Shown here: one piece after another, positions 17,822 through 28,100 of the stretch
Layout: the number at the start of each line of letters is the position of its first letter
Position numbering within the stretch: the stretch's first letter is position 1
Origin: Sphaerotilus montanus
GTDB taxonomy: Bacteria; Pseudomonadota; Gammaproteobacteria; Burkholderiales; Burkholderiaceae_C
Assembly: GCF_013410775.1 (NCBI RefSeq)
Contig: NZ_JACCFH010000001.1
Coordinates: forward strand, 2,914,001-2,978,000
Reading direction: 5' to 3'
DNA length: 64,000 nucleotides
Translations under genes and position numbers: made by a program
Notes under the pieces: generated by a model
Database searches by the model: none
What the model was told of the DNA's origin: nothing
The model's input: only the letters and a program-made list of their open reading frames with translations

Positions 17822-17860
17822 CCGGGCCGGCGGTGGTGGTGCCGCCGGCCCGGTTTTTTT
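17822..17860 (+). terminator. Strong intrinsic terminator between binding protein and permease
   Basis: CCGGGCCGGCGG (17822-17833) pairs perfectly with CCGCCGGCCCGG (17842-17853) over an 8-base loop, followed by seven T residues. It lies 13 bases after the binding-protein stop and ends 12 bases before the permease start. Partial read-through would set the ratio of binding protein to membrane components. Confidence 0.9.
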
Positions 17861-17872
17861 GAAGGATTCCCC

Positions 17873-18769
17873 ATGCTTGCCGTGCGACAGCAGACCACGC
17901 TGCGCCCGTGGCTGTTTCTCAGTCCGGCGCTGGCGCTGATTCTGCTTTTCATCGTGCTGCCGTTCTTGTTGACGGTGGCCTTCTCCTTCACCGACCAGCG
18001 TCTGGTCCCCAATCCCAATGTGCCGACCGAGTGGATCGGCTGGCGCAACTACGCCCGGGTCTTCGAGAACGAGGACTTCGTGCGCACGCTGCTCAACACG
18101 GCGTATTTCACCGTGCTGGTGGTGCCGCTGCAGTGCGGCCTCGGCCTCGCGGTGGCGATGCTGATCAACACCAAGTTGCCGATGCGGCAGCTGTTCCGCG
18201 GCATCTACTTCCTGCCGACCGTGATCTCGATGGTCGTGGTCTCGGTGATCTGGTTCTCGCTGTTCCAGATGAGCGGCTTCTTCAACACGCTGCTGAACGC
18301 GCTCACCTTCGGCCTGGTCGATCCGGTGGACTGGCTCGGCAACCCGGCGACCGCCATGCCCGCGCTGGTGCTGATGTCGGCGTGGCAGGGCTTTCCGTTC
18401 CAGATGGTGGTCTATCTGGCGGGGCTGCAGAGCATCAACACCGACCTCTACGAAGCCGCGCGGCTCGACGGCGCCAACCGCTGGAACGAGTTCTGGCACA
18501 TCACCATCCCGGGCCTGCTGAACACGCACATCCTGGTGGTGATGACGACGACCATCCTGGCGTTCAAGCTGTTCACCCAGGTCGAGCTGCTGACCAAGGG
18601 CGGCCCGTCCGGCGTCACCGACACGCTGGTGCGCTTCATCTACCTCACCGGCTTCCGCCAGGGCAAGGTCGGCATCGCGGCGGCGGCGGCGGTGGTGTTC
18701 TTCCTGATCGTGCTGGCGATCAGCCTGGTCCAGCGCCGCCTCGTCAAGGAAGAAAGGGCTGTCGAATGA
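17873..18769 (+). CDS. Sugar ABC transporter permease, MalF-like
   Basis: This 298-residue inner-membrane permease opens with LFLSPALALILLFIVLPFLLTV as first helix. The EAA loop reads YEAARLDGANRWNEFWHITIPGL, and LLTKGGPSGVTDTLVRFIYLTGF is the typical MalF-type final loop. It starts right after the terminator at 17822-17860 with AAGGA upstream. Its stop overlaps the next permease (ATGA). Confidence 0.94.
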   Translation: MLAVRQQTTLRPWLFLSPALALILLFIVLPFLLTVAFSFTDQRLVPNPNVPTEWIGWRNYARVFENEDFVRTLLNTAYFTVLVVPLQCGLGLAVAMLINTKLPMRQLFRGIYFLPTVISMVVVSVIWFSLFQMSGFFNTLLNALTFGLVDPVDWLGNPATAMPALVLMSAWQGFPFQMVVYLAGLQSINTDLYEAARLDGANRWNEFWHITIPGLLNTHILVVMTTTILAFKLFTQVELLTKGGPSGVTDTLVRFIYLTGFRQGKVGIAAAAAVVFFLIVLAISLVQRRLVKEERAVE

Positions 18770-19611
18770 GCACCCGTGTCGAACGACTGTTCCTGATGAT
18801 CATCGCGCTTGCGCTGCTGGCCTTCGTGCTGGCGCCGCTGATGCTGATGGTCGCCACCTCGCTCAAGGCCGACGAGCAGCAGATCCTGCTCGACTTCGGC
18901 AACTGGCGCGCCTTCTGGGTCGACCCGTCGCAGATCTCGCTGGAGAACTTCCGGCAGGTGCTGAACGACACCACCTCGCCGGTGCCGCGCTACCTGATGA
19001 ACTCGGCGCTGATCGTCGTGTGCATCGTCGTCTTCGGCGTGTTCGTGAACTCGCTGGCGGCGTATGCGCTGGCGCGGATCAGCTTTCCGGGGCGCAACTG
19101 GATCGTGATGGCGGTGATCTCGCTGATCATCATCCCGATGGAGGCGCTGGCGGTGCCGATGCTGCTGATGATGAACCAGGTCGGCTGGGTCGATACCTAC
19201 CAGGCGCAGATCGTGCCGTTCATTGCCCACCCGTTCTCGATCTTCCTGTTCTACCAGTTCTTCGCCAAGATCCCGAAGGACTATGACGAGGCCGCGTTCC
19301 TCGACGGCGCCTCGCACCTGAAGATCTACTGGCAGATCATCATGCCGCTGTCGCTGCCGGCGATCGCGACCGTCGCGATCCTGCAGAGCCTGGAGTACTG
19401 GAACGCCTTCCTGTGGCCGCTGATGGTCACACGCGGGGCCGAGGTGCGGCCGGTGGCGCTGGCGCTCGCGCAGTTCTTCGGCACACCGCCCCCGATCTGG
19501 GGCGACGTGATGGCCTTCTCGGTGCTGATGTCGGCGCCGGTGCTGGGGGTGTATCTGCTGTTCCAGCGCTGGTTCATCCAGTCCGCCATGGGCAGCGGGG
19601 TCAAGGGCTGA
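18766..19611 (+). CDS. Sugar ABC transporter permease, MalG-like
   Basis: This 281-residue inner-membrane permease is partner to the preceding gene; the ATG at 18766 overlaps its stop by four bases. The first helix is LFLMIIALALLAFVLAPLMLM and the EAA loop reads YDEAAFLDGASHLKIYWQIIMPLS. The C-terminus ends FIQSAMGSGVKG, as is common in MalG-type sugar permeases. It is followed after 18 bases by the hydrolase gene. Confidence 0.94.
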   Translation: MSTRVERLFLMIIALALLAFVLAPLMLMVATSLKADEQQILLDFGNWRAFWVDPSQISLENFRQVLNDTTSPVPRYLMNSALIVVCIVVFGVFVNSLAAYALARISFPGRNWIVMAVISLIIIPMEALAVPMLLMMNQVGWVDTYQAQIVPFIAHPFSIFLFYQFFAKIPKDYDEAAFLDGASHLKIYWQIIMPLSLPAIATVAILQSLEYWNAFLWPLMVTRGAEVRPVALALAQFFGTPPPIWGDVMAFSVLMSAPVLGVYLLFQRWFIQSAMGSGVKG

Positions 19612-19629
19612 GGCCGGGGGATTTCGACA

Positions 19630-20658
19630 ATGCTTGCACTGCAAGACCAATGGATCTGGGACTTCTGGACGCACCGCGTCGGCGAGGCCAGCGACAGCGG
19701 GGAGACCTGCTGGCACATCTGGTTCCTGAAGGCGGACAAGGCGCTCGGTGACGAGTCCTTGCGCCACTGGAACGTGACGCAGGGCCACGCCGTCAGCACC
19801 GACCTGGTGAACTGGACCCACCTGGGCACCAGCTTCACCCCGGCCGCCTCGCCGTCCTGGGACGACAAGACGGTGTGGACCGGCTCCGTCGTGCGCGACG
19901 ACGCGGGCGGCTGGCACCAGTTCTACACCGGCACCTGCGCCGCCGAAAACGGCCGCCGCCAGCGCATCGGCCACGCCACCAGCGTGGACGGCCACCACTG
20001 GCAGCGGGTTGGCGATGGCCTTGTGCTGGATCTGGTGGACGGCGATCCGGTCAGCGCGCTGTACGAGGAATACGTGCTGCCGGACGGCGGCCCGTGGGAC
20101 GGCCGCGCCATGCGCGACCCGTGGGTGATGCGCGACCCGGACGGCGAGGGCTGGCTGATGGTCTTCACCGCCCGCGTGCCGGGCGGCGAGGAGCTGAACA
20201 CCCGCGGTGCGATCGGTCTGGCGCGTTCGCCGGACCTGCAGACCTGGACGCTGTGCCCGCCGGTGTTCGCGGGTGAGTTCGGCCAGCTCGAAGTGCCGCA
20301 GATATTGCAGATCGGCGGGCGCTGGTACTGCTTCTTCTGCAACGCGGGCGAGCACTGGTCGCAGGACTACGCCGCGCGGCACCTCGCCGCCAGCGGCCAG
20401 TCGCCGGTCTGGGGCACGCACTACCTGATGGCCGAGCATCCGCTTGGGCCGTGGCAGGTCGGGCCGGCGCCGTTCCTGGATGGCGACTTGCCGTGTCGCC
20501 GCTACGCCGGGCGCATCGTCGAGACCGACCAAGGCCCCGCGCTGATGGCCTTCAACTACTGGCAGACCGACGGCACCTTCGCCGGCACGGTCTGCGACCC
20601 GATGCCGCTGGGCGTCGATCCGGACACGGGTGCGCTCTCGCTGCGCCCGTCCCCCTGA
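19630..20658 (+). CDS. Five-bladed beta-propeller glycoside hydrolase (GH32/GH43/GH68-like)
   Basis: This 342-residue cytoplasmic protein without signal peptide looks like a furanosidase of the GH32/GH43 superfamily. The expected three acids are present in order: D11 in [10 protein letters not shown]163 in [12 protein letters not shown] (the RDP motif) and E221 in GQLEVPQIL. The length is that of a bare propeller, without the C-terminal sandwich of classical GH32 invertases, and the N-terminal motif is WIWDFW instead of NDPNG. It lies between the permease and ATPase genes of a sugar importer. A fructoside or arabinoside substrate is likely, but the specificity cannot be read. Confidence 0.75.
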   Translation: MLALQDQWIWDFWTHRVGEASDSGETCWHIWFLKADKALGDESLRHWNVTQGHAVSTDLVNWTHLGTSFTPAASPSWDDKTVWTGSVVRDDAGGWHQFYTGTCAAENGRRQRIGHATSVDGHHWQRVGDGLVLDLVDGDPVSALYEEYVLPDGGPWDGRAMRDPWVMRDPDGEGWLMVFTARVPGGEELNTRGAIGLARSPDLQTWTLCPPVFAGEFGQLEVPQILQIGGRWYCFFCNAGEHWSQDYAARHLAASGQSPVWGTHYLMAEHPLGPWQVGPAPFLDGDLPCRRYAGRIVETDQGPALMAFNYWQTDGTFAGTVCDPMPLGVDPDTGALSLRPSP

Positions 20659-20699
20659 GCACAGTCGACTTTCGACATTCGATTTCCGAGGAGGCCGAC

Positions 20700-21740
<1,041 letters not shown>

Positions 21741-21747
21741 ATCCGGC

Positions 21748-22821
21748 TCAAGGCGCCGCGCAGCGTGCCACCGACGCCCGCTCGACCAGCGGGCAGTGCA
21801 GCAGCGTGCGCCCGCGCGGCAGGGGATCGAGGCCCAGCAGCGCCTGCATGCCGCGCCGGCCCATCTCGTGGTGCGGCAGCTGCATGGTGGTCAGCGTCGG
21901 GCGCAGGTGCGCGGCGATGACCTCCTGGTTGTCGAAGCCGACGATGGACACGTCCTCGGGGATGCGCAGGCCGAGTTCCCGGGCGGCTTCGTACGCGCCC
22001 ATCGCGGCACGGTCGTTCAGGCAGAACAGGGCGGTCGGCCGGTCCGGGCGCTGGAGCAGGTCCATCGCGCCGACGAAACCCGCTTCCTGCCAGCCATTGA
22101 TCTTCACCAGCAGCGCAGGGTCCGCGGCCAGCCCGGCCTGAACGTGCGCGTCGCGCCAGCCCTGGATGCGCAGGGGGGCCGCGACCGAGTCGTCGAGGTT
22201 GTCGATCACGCCGATGCGCCGGTGGCCGTGGGCCAGCAGGTGCGCGGTGGCCTCCAGGCCGCCGCGGCGCTCGTCGGGCACGACCGCGGGCACGCTGTCG
22301 TCCTCGCTGTAGGCATTGACCAGCACCACCGGGAAACCGTCCAGCAGCGGCGGCAGCGTGACCGCCTTGTGCGACATCGCGGCCAGGATGATGGCGTCCA
22401 CCTGGTGCTGCAGCAACGCGCCGAGGGCCTCCTGCTCCAGGTCGCTCTGGTGGTCGGTGTTGATCATCATCAGGATGCGCCGGTGTTGCCAGGCCACGTC
22501 CTGCGCACCGCGCACGATCTGGCCGGCAAACGGCGTGGTGGCGATCTCGTCGGTGACGAAGCCGATCAGGCCCGAGGTCCCCTGGCGCAGCGCGCGGGCC
22601 ATGGCATTGGGGCGGTAGCCGAGGTCGGCCACGGCCTGCCAGATGCGGTCGCGTGTCTCCTGCGGGATGCTGGCCTCGGCGCGGTTGTTCAGCACGAAGG
22701 ATACCGTCGTCTGCGAGACCTGCGCCGCGCGGGCGACGTCCTGCATGGTGACGCGGGTGGGGCGCAGGCGCCGCGGGGTGGCCGCCTGCGCTGCGGGCGG
22801 GGAAGGGGGGGAAGCCGGCAT
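21748..22821 (-). CDS. LacI-family transcriptional regulator
   Basis: This 357-residue regulator has the helix-turn-helix [21 protein letters not shown] at residues 26-46, preceded by a proline/alanine-rich tail that suggests the true start could be further in (ATG at 22746). The effector domain ends [20 protein letters not shown]. It lies 10 bases after the glucokinase-RpiR gene on the same strand, so the two regulators probably form one transcript. It converges on the sugar operon 16528-21740, whose promoter carries a LacI-type palindrome, and probably represses it. Confidence 0.92.
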   Translation of the reverse strand: MPASPPSPPAAQAATPRRLRPTRVTMQDVARAAQVSQTTVSFVLNNRAEASIPQETRDRIWQAVADLGYRPNAMARALRQGTSGLIGFVTDEIATTPFAGQIVRGAQDVAWQHRRILMMINTDHQSDLEQEALGALLQHQVDAIILAAMSHKAVTLPPLLDGFPVVLVNAYSEDDSVPAVVPDERRGGLEATAHLLAHGHRRIGVIDNLDDSVAAPLRIQGWRDAHVQAGLAADPALLVKINGWQEAGFVGAMDLLQRPDRPTALFCLNDRAAMGAYEAARELGLRIPEDVSIVGFDNQEVIAAHLRPTLTTMQLPHHEMGRRGMQALLGLDPLPRGRTLLHCPLVERASVARCAAP

Positions 22822-22831
22822 GCCGCGCAGC

Positions 22832-24682
22832 TTAGCGGCTGTGCGAGCTGAGCGCGTCGAAGCGCTGGTCGTCCTGGTGCGCCAGCGCGCGGTGGATCAG
22901 CGGGCGCCGCTGCAGCGCGAGGTCACTGACCAGCGCGTCGATCATCACCGTCTGCATCAGCCGCGACACCATCGGCACCAGCGCCTGCACGTCGTCCGGG
23001 TGGTCCACCGGCAGCACGATGTCGGCCAGCCGCGCCAGCTCGCTGCGCTGCGGACAGACGGCGATCACGGCGGTGCCGGCGTGGCGGGCGCGGGCCACGG
23101 CCTCGTTGATCGAGTCGAGTTCGCCCGAGTTCGACAGCACCAGCAGCACGTCCTCGGCGCCGAGGTAGATCGAGGTCAGGTTCTGTTGCTGCGCGTCGGT
23201 GCGGGCGAGGGCGGCCAGGCCGAGCCGGCCGAGCTTGTGCTGCGCGTCCTCGGCCGCGAGGGCGGCGCTGCCGGTGCCGTAGACCTCGATGCGGCGTGCG
23301 TTCGCGAGGGCGGTCACCGCGCGCTCGAACACGTCCGGGTGCAGCCGGTCGCGCAGGCCGATCAGCGCCGAGATCGAGTTGTCGAAGATCTTGCCGATGC
23401 GCTCGGCGGTCGGGTCCTCGGCGCTGACCTCGCGGTGGGCGACCTTGGTGGTGCCCGACAGGCCCGAGCCGAGCCGCAGCTTGAAGTCCACCAGCCCCTT
23501 GAAGCCCAGCGAGCGGCAGAAGCGCATCACGGTGGGCGTGCTCACGCCGCAGCGTTCGGCGATGCGGGCGATCGAGTCGCTCATCCAGGCCCGCGGCGCC
23601 GACAGCAGGTCCTGCGCGACGATGCGCTCGGACGCCGAGAGCTTGTCCATCGAGGCCCGGATGTCCACCAGCAGCGGGCCGGCGCCGTGGTCGGCGGTGA
23701 GGTGGTCGTCCAGCATGGCCGACGCACCGCGCAGGCCGGCGCGTGGCGCCGCGACGATCCAGGTCGGCACGCGGGCCAGCCAGGGCTGGAAGCGCCCCTT
23801 GGCCTCGAAGCGGGCGCGGAAGGCCGATTGCGCGAAGAAGCCGGCGATCTGCGGCACGATGCCGCCGCCGATGTAGACGCCGCCCTGCGCGCCCAGCGTC
23901 AGCGCGAGGTTGCCGGCGGCGGTGCCCAGCATCGCGCAGAACATCGACAGCGCCTGGTGTGCGACCGGATCGGGCTCGGCCGCCAGCGCGGCGGCGGAGA
24001 TGTCCGGCGCGGCGCGGTGCGCGGGCTGGTGGCCGCTGCGCAGGGCGAGGGCCTCGTAGGTCAGCTCCAGCCCCGAGGCCGAGATCAGCCGCTCGCCCGA
24101 AACATGGCCGTAACGCGCGCGGGCATGGGCGACGACCAGGGCCTCGTCGTCGTCCTGCGCGGCGTAGCTGGCGTGCCCACCCTCGGTGGTGAGGCTGACG
24201 TTGCGGTCCTGGAACGGCACCAGCGCCGACACGCCCAGGCCCGTGCCCGGCCCGATCACGCCAACCACGGCGCCGGGCAGCGGATCCCCGCCGCCGATCT
24301 GGATGCGCTCGTGCGGATCGAGCCGGGTCAGACCCATCGCGAGCGCGGTGTAGTCGTTGATCGCCAGCAGGGTCTGCAGGCCGAACGTGCGCCGCAGGGC
24401 CTCGACCGAGAACTCCCAGGGGTGGTTGGTCAGCTTGATGCGGTCGCCCGAGATCGGGTTGGGCAGCGACAGCGCGGCGTGGCGCACGCCCGCGAGGTTC
24501 TGACTCTGAAGGAAGGTGCGGATCGCCGATTCCAGGCTGTCGTGCGCCGCGCAGGCCAGCACGGCGGTGCTGCCGAAACAGGCGGGCGCCGTCTCCAGCG
24601 CGAAGCGGATGTTGCTGGCGCCGACATCGGCCAGCAGGCGCGGTCCGTCGGGATAGGGCAGGGCGGCTGGATTCGGGCTCAT
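22832..24682 (-). CDS. glk: Bifunctional glucokinase / RpiR-family (HexR-like) transcriptional regulator
   Basis: This 616-residue fusion is of the kind known from Burkholderia-type bacteria. Residues about 15-320 are a bacterial glucokinase ([13 protein letters not shown] phosphate loop, [29 protein letters not shown]), which makes glucose 6-phosphate. Residues about 345-410 are an RpiR helix-turn-helix ([19 protein letters not shown]), and about 465-600 a SIS sugar-phosphate-binding domain ([29 protein letters not shown]). Start [10 protein letters not shown] at 24682 is preferred over an ATG at 24772 because the operator 24693-24707 would otherwise be coding. It is divergent from the alpha-glucoside operon and upstream of lacI. 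It probably represses both directions until a hexose or Entner-Doudoroff phosphate binds. Confidence 0.93.
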   Translation of the reverse strand: MSPNPAALPYPDGPRLLADVGASNIRFALETAPACFGSTAVLACAAHDSLESAIRTFLQSQNLAGVRHAALSLPNPISGDRIKLTNHPWEFSVEALRRTFGLQTLLAINDYTALAMGLTRLDPHERIQIGGGDPLPGAVVGVIGPGTGLGVSALVPFQDRNVSLTTEGGHASYAAQDDDEALVVAHARARYGHVSGERLISASGLELTYEALALRSGHQPAHRAAPDISAAALAAEPDPVAHQALSMFCAMLGTAAGNLALTLGAQGGVYIGGGIVPQIAGFFAQSAFRARFEAKGRFQPWLARVPTWIVAAPRAGLRGASAMLDDHLTADHGAGPLLVDIRASMDKLSASERIVAQDLLSAPRAWMSDSIARIAERCGVSTPTVMRFCRSLGFKGLVDFKLRLGSGLSGTTKVAHREVSAEDPTAERIGKIFDNSISALIGLRDRLHPDVFERAVTALANARRIEVYGTGSAALAAEDAQHKLGRLGLAALARTDAQQQNLTSIYLGAEDVLLVLSNSGELDSINEAVARARHAGTAVIAVCPQRSELARLADIVLPVDHPDDVQALVPMVSRLMQTVMIDALVSDLALQRRPLIHRALAHQDDQRFDALSSHSR

Positions 24683-24692
24683 GGTGATGAAT

Positions 24693-24707
24693 GGTAATGA
24701 AATTACA
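24693..24707. promoter_or_regulatory. HexR/RpiR-type operator at the glk-rpiR start
   Basis: In minus-strand sense the site reads TGTAATTTCATTACC, close to the HexR consensus TGTAAT-nnn-ATTACA known from proteobacteria. It lies ten bases upstream of the glk-rpiR start codon, suggesting autoregulation. A second, more perfect copy is at 24866-24880. Confidence 0.65.
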
Positions 24708-24865
24708 TTGAAACTCAAGTGCCCTGCAACGCACGTTGTGCACGTTCCTGGGGCTTGTTCTGGAGAGCGCAACGGAACGCAAACGATACCGGTGCGGTCG
24801 GAAACGATTGAGTTGCCTTATTTTTAAGCACTGAATCTGAGGGTTTTCACCAGTTTTGGAGATGC

Positions 24866-24880
24866 TGTAAGAAAATTACA
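24866..24880. promoter_or_regulatory. HexR/RpiR-type operator upstream of the alpha-glucoside operon
   Basis: TGTAAGAAAATTACA has perfect 5-bp arms TGTAA and TTACA with a 5-base spacer. It lies 48 bases before the binding-protein start at 24929 and 173 bases from the twin site at the glk-rpiR start. The pair brackets the divergent promoter region, the arrangement expected for repression of both directions by the RpiR domain. Confidence 0.7.
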
Positions 24881-24928
24881 TTGTTGCCTGTGGCGTGGAT
24901 TGCCACAAACAACAGGAGACAGGCCATC

Positions 24929-26197
24929 ATGTCCATCACTTACAAGCAAGTTGCCGCGGGCGTCGCCCTGGCGTTCGGCGGGCTGGTCAGCGCGCACGCT
25001 GCCACCATCACCATCTCGTGCGGCAACAACGCCGCCGACGTCGAGTTCTGCGGCAAGTTCGCCGAAGAGTGGGGCAAGAAGAACGGCCACACGGTCAAGA
25101 TGTACACCCCGCCGGCCAGCACGACCGACAACCTGGCCCTGCTGCGCCAGCAGTTCGCCGCCAAGTCGTCCGACCTCGACGTGATCATGATCGACGTGGT
25201 GTGGCCTGGCGTCATCAAGGACCACCTGGTCGACCTGAAGAAGTATTCCAAGGGCGTCGAGAAGGACCACTTCCCGGCCATCGTCGCCAACAACACCGTG
25301 GACGGCAAGCTGCTGGGCATGCCCTGGTTCACCGACGCCGGCCTGCTGTTCTACCGCAAGGACCTGCTGGCCAAGAACGGCCTGAAGGTGCCCCAGACGT
25401 GGGACGAACTGGCCGCTGCGGCCAAGAAGATCCAGGACGGCGAGCGCGCCACCGACAAGGACTTCCAGGGCTTCGTGTTCCAGGCCAAGGCGTATGAAGG
25501 CCTGACCTGCGACGCGCTGGAATGGGTCTACAGCTACGGCGGCGGCACCATCGTCGACGACAAGGGCAACATCACCATCAACAACCCGCAGGCGGCCAAG
25601 GCGCTGGACGCCGCAGCTTCCTGGATCGGCACCATCGCTCCGCAAGGCGTGATGAACTATGGCGAGGAAGACGCCCGTGGCGTGTGGCAGAACGGCAAGG
25701 CCGCGTTCATGCGCAACTGGCCGTACGCCTGGTCGCTGGGCCAGGCCGCCGACAGCCCGATCAAGGACAAGATCGGCGTCGCCGCACTGCCGGCCGGCAC
25801 TGGTCCGGGCGCCAAGAAGGCCGCCACCCTGGGTGGCTGGCAGCTGGCGGTCAACAAGTACTCCAAGAACGTGGACGCTGCCGCGTCGCTGGCGCTCTAC
25901 ATGACCAGCGCCGACATCCAGAAGAAGCGCGCCGTGGGCGGTTCGTACAACCCGACGATCCCGGCCCTGTACAAGGACGGCGACATCGCCAAGGCGAACC
26001 CGTTCATGGTCGAGCTGCTCGACGTGTTCACCAACGCGGCAGCCCGTCCGGCCACCGCCACCGGCCTGAAGTACCCGGAAGTCTCCAACGCCTTCTGGGA
26101 CGCCGCGCACGACGTGCTGGAGAAGAAGTCCACCGGCGCCGAAGCCGTCAAGAAGCTCGAAGGCAAGCTCAAGCAGATCAAGAAGGCCAAGTGGTGA
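24929..26197 (+). CDS. Alpha-glucoside ABC transporter substrate-binding protein (ThuE/AglE-like)
   Basis: This 422-residue periplasmic binding protein probably captures trehalose, maltose or sucrose. The start at 24929 has CAGGAGAC upstream; an in-frame ATG at 24881 would place the operator region next to coding sequence and lacks a ribosome site. The signal peptide ends VSAHA near residue 24, then ATITISCGNNAADVEFC. The VVWPGVIKDHLVDL and GMPWFTDAGLLFYRKDLL stretches match the trehalose/maltose-binding group. It heads the operon with two permeases, GH13 enzymes and an ATPase. The substrate range is inferred from those enzymes. Confidence 0.9.
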   Translation: MSITYKQVAAGVALAFGGLVSAHAATITISCGNNAADVEFCGKFAEEWGKKNGHTVKMYTPPASTTDNLALLRQQFAAKSSDLDVIMIDVVWPGVIKDHLVDLKKYSKGVEKDHFPAIVANNTVDGKLLGMPWFTDAGLLFYRKDLLAKNGLKVPQTWDELAAAAKKIQDGERATDKDFQGFVFQAKAYEGLTCDALEWVYSYGGGTIVDDKGNITINNPQAAKALDAAASWIGTIAPQGVMNYGEEDARGVWQNGKAAFMRNWPYAWSLGQAADSPIKDKIGVAALPAGTGPGAKKAATLGGWQLAVNKYSKNVDAAASLALYMTSADIQKKRAVGGSYNPTIPALYKDGDIAKANPFMVELLDVFTNAAARPATATGLKYPEVSNAFWDAAHDVLEKKSTGAEAVKKLEGKLKQIKKAKW

Positions 26198-26215
26198 TCT
26201 GCTGATCTGCTGATC
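26196..26215. repeat. Short tandem repeat over the binding-protein stop
   Basis: GATCTGCT occurs twice in tandem (26196-26203, 26204-26211) and a third copy begins with GATCC. It starts within the stop region of the binding-protein gene. It is probably replication slippage; no function is apparent. Confidence 0.6.
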
Positions 26216-26224
26216 CGGTGACCC

Positions 26225-26259
26225 GGGACCAGCGGGTCCCCGTGCCCTGCCCAGGGCAC
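26225..26259 (+). other. Two tandem hairpins between binding protein and permease
   Basis: GGGACC/GGTCCC (26225-26230 with 26235-26240) and GTGCCCT/AGGGCAC (26242-26248 with 26253-26259) form two adjacent short stem-loops with 4-base loops and no T tract. They lie between the binding-protein and permease genes, where mRNA-stabilising or processing hairpins are common in sugar operons and would raise the binding-protein share. Confidence 0.55.
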
Positions 26260-26336
26260 AGCTTCCGACGGGGCGTCTGCCTATGGCTGCCGGCGCCCCG
26301 TTCCTGTTTCTCCGTCTGGATGCAACTGGACACCCC

Positions 26337-27251
26337 ATGAAAAACCGCACCCGCATAGCCTGGACCTTCCTGGCACCGATGCTGATCCTGATGGTGCTGG
26401 TGGCCGGCTGGCCGCTGGCGCGGTCGATCTGGTTCAGTTTCACGGACACGAACATCAACAACATCGCCGAGTACAACTACGTCGGCTTCGACAACTACTT
26501 CTCCGAGTACGGCCTGTTCGGCTTCTCGGTCTTTTCCGCCGAGTTCTGGGAAACCGACTGGGGCGTGTCGATCAAGAACACCTTCCAGTTCTCCTTCTTC
26601 TCGGTGATCCTGGAAACGCTGGCCGGCCTGGGTGTCGCCATGCTGCTGAACCAGGAGTTCAAGGGCCGCACGCTGGTGCGCACCGCCGTGCTGGTGCCCT
26701 GGGCCATCCCGACCATCGTGTCGGCCAAGATGTGGGGCTGGATCCTGCATGACCAGTTCGGGCTGATCAACCAGCTGCTGGTCGACTGGGGCCTGGTTGC
26801 CAACAAGATCGCCTTCACCGCCGACCCCGCCTATGCGCTGTGGACGGTGGTGGCCGTGGACGTGTGGAAGACCACGCCCTTCATGGCCCTGCTGATCCTG
26901 GCCGCGCTGCAGACATTGCCCAAGGACTGCTACGAGGCGGCCCGTGTCGACGGCGTGCATCCGCTGCGCCTGTTCTGGAAGGTGACGCTGCCGCTGATCA
27001 AGCACCCGCTGATGGTCGCGGTGATCTTCCGCCTGCTCGATGCACTGCGCGTGTTCGACCTGATCTTCGTGCTGACGTCCAACAGCGGCTCCACCATCAG
27101 CATGTCCGGCTTCGTGCGCCGCGACATGGTGGACAACGGCAACCTGGGCTCCGGCTCGGCGGCCTCCACCTCGCTGACGATCATCATCTTCCTGGCCGCG
27201 CTGCTCTTCATGCGCGCTGCCCGTGTCAAGCTCAACGAGGAGTCCAACTGA
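26337..27251 (+). CDS. Alpha-glucoside ABC transporter permease (MalF/ThuF-like)
   Basis: This 304-residue inner-membrane permease starts at ATG 26337 (MKNRTRIAWTFLAPM); an upstream in-frame ATG at 26283 gives an unlikely extension through the intergenic region. The first helix is WTFLAPMLILMVLVAGWPLA, and the EAA loop reads YEAARVDGVHPLRLFWKVTLPLI. A roughly 60-residue periplasmic stretch with NINNIAEYNYVGFDNYF follows helix one, as in ThuF/AglF proteins. The stop overlaps the next start (TGATG). Confidence 0.93.
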   Translation: MKNRTRIAWTFLAPMLILMVLVAGWPLARSIWFSFTDTNINNIAEYNYVGFDNYFSEYGLFGFSVFSAEFWETDWGVSIKNTFQFSFFSVILETLAGLGVAMLLNQEFKGRTLVRTAVLVPWAIPTIVSAKMWGWILHDQFGLINQLLVDWGLVANKIAFTADPAYALWTVVAVDVWKTTPFMALLILAALQTLPKDCYEAARVDGVHPLRLFWKVTLPLIKHPLMVAVIFRLLDALRVFDLIFVLTSNSGSTISMSGFVRRDMVDNGNLGSGSAASTSLTIIIFLAALLFMRAARVKLNEESN

Positions 27252-28087
27252 TGAACCAGCGTCCTCTCTGGGGCTCGGTCGTCCTGTACGCCTTCGCGGC
27301 GCTGGTCGTGATCGTCTCGGTCTACCCCTTCCTCTACACCGTCACCACCTCGCTGAAGACCGGCACCGCGCTGTTCAGCACCAGCTTGCTGCCCGACGCG
27401 CCGACGCTGAGCAACTACGTCGCGCTGTTCAACGGCAAGCAGCCCTTCGGCACCCAGCTCGGCAACTCCATCATGGTGGCCACCGTCACCGTGACGATCT
27501 CGATGCTGATGGCCATCACGGGCGCCTACGCCCTCGGCCGGATCGACTTCAAGGGCAAGAGCACGCTGCTGCTGGCGATCCTGGCCGTGTCGATGTTCCC
27601 GCAGGTGGCGGTGCTGTCGGGCATGTTCGAGCTGATGCAGGCGCTGGGGCTGTACAACCGCTCGATCGGGCTGGTGCTGCCCTACACGGTGTTCACGCTG
27701 CCCTTCACGGTGTGGATGCTGACCACCTTCATGCGCGGCCTGCCCAAGGAGCTGGAAGAGGCCGCGATCATGGACGGCTGCGGCCCGCTGCGCATCATCT
27801 TCGAGGTCTTCATGCCGCTGCTGGCGCCGGCACTGGTCTCCACCGGGCTGCTGGCCTTCATCGGCGCGTGGAACGAGTTCCTGTTCGCGCTGACCTTCAT
27901 GACCGACGACTTCCAGCGCACCGTGCCGGTCGGCATCTCGATGATCTCGGGCGCCACCGCCTACGAGATTCCCTGGGGCAGCATCATGGCCGCCTCGGTG
28001 ATCGTGACCGTGCCGCTCGTGCTCCTCGTGCTGGTGTTCCAGAAGAAGATCGTCTCCGGCCTCACGGCAGGCGCCGTCAAGGGCTGA
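27251..28087 (+). CDS. Alpha-glucoside ABC transporter permease (MalG/ThuG-like)
   Basis: This 278-residue inner-membrane partner of the preceding permease starts at 27251, overlapping its stop by one base. The first helix is VVLYAFAALVVIVSVYPFLYTV, and the EAA loop reads LEEAAIMDGCGPLRIIFEVFMPLL. The tail KKIVSGLTAGAVKG is the typical MalG-type end. The GH13 gene follows after 13 bases. Confidence 0.94.
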   Translation: MNQRPLWGSVVLYAFAALVVIVSVYPFLYTVTTSLKTGTALFSTSLLPDAPTLSNYVALFNGKQPFGTQLGNSIMVATVTVTISMLMAITGAYALGRIDFKGKSTLLLAILAVSMFPQVAVLSGMFELMQALGLYNRSIGLVLPYTVFTLPFTVWMLTTFMRGLPKELEEAAIMDGCGPLRIIFEVFMPLLAPALVSTGLLAFIGAWNEFLFALTFMTDDFQRTVPVGISMISGATAYEIPWGSIMAASVIVTVPLVLLVLVFQKKIVSGLTAGAVKG

Positions 28088-28100
28088 TGCGGTGACCACC

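Noticed and set aside
22643-24697. Long open frame on the plus strand opposite the glucokinase-RpiR gene
   Set aside because: Composition is typical antisense of high-GC coding DNA, and the minus strand has a full two-domain protein with recognised motifs.
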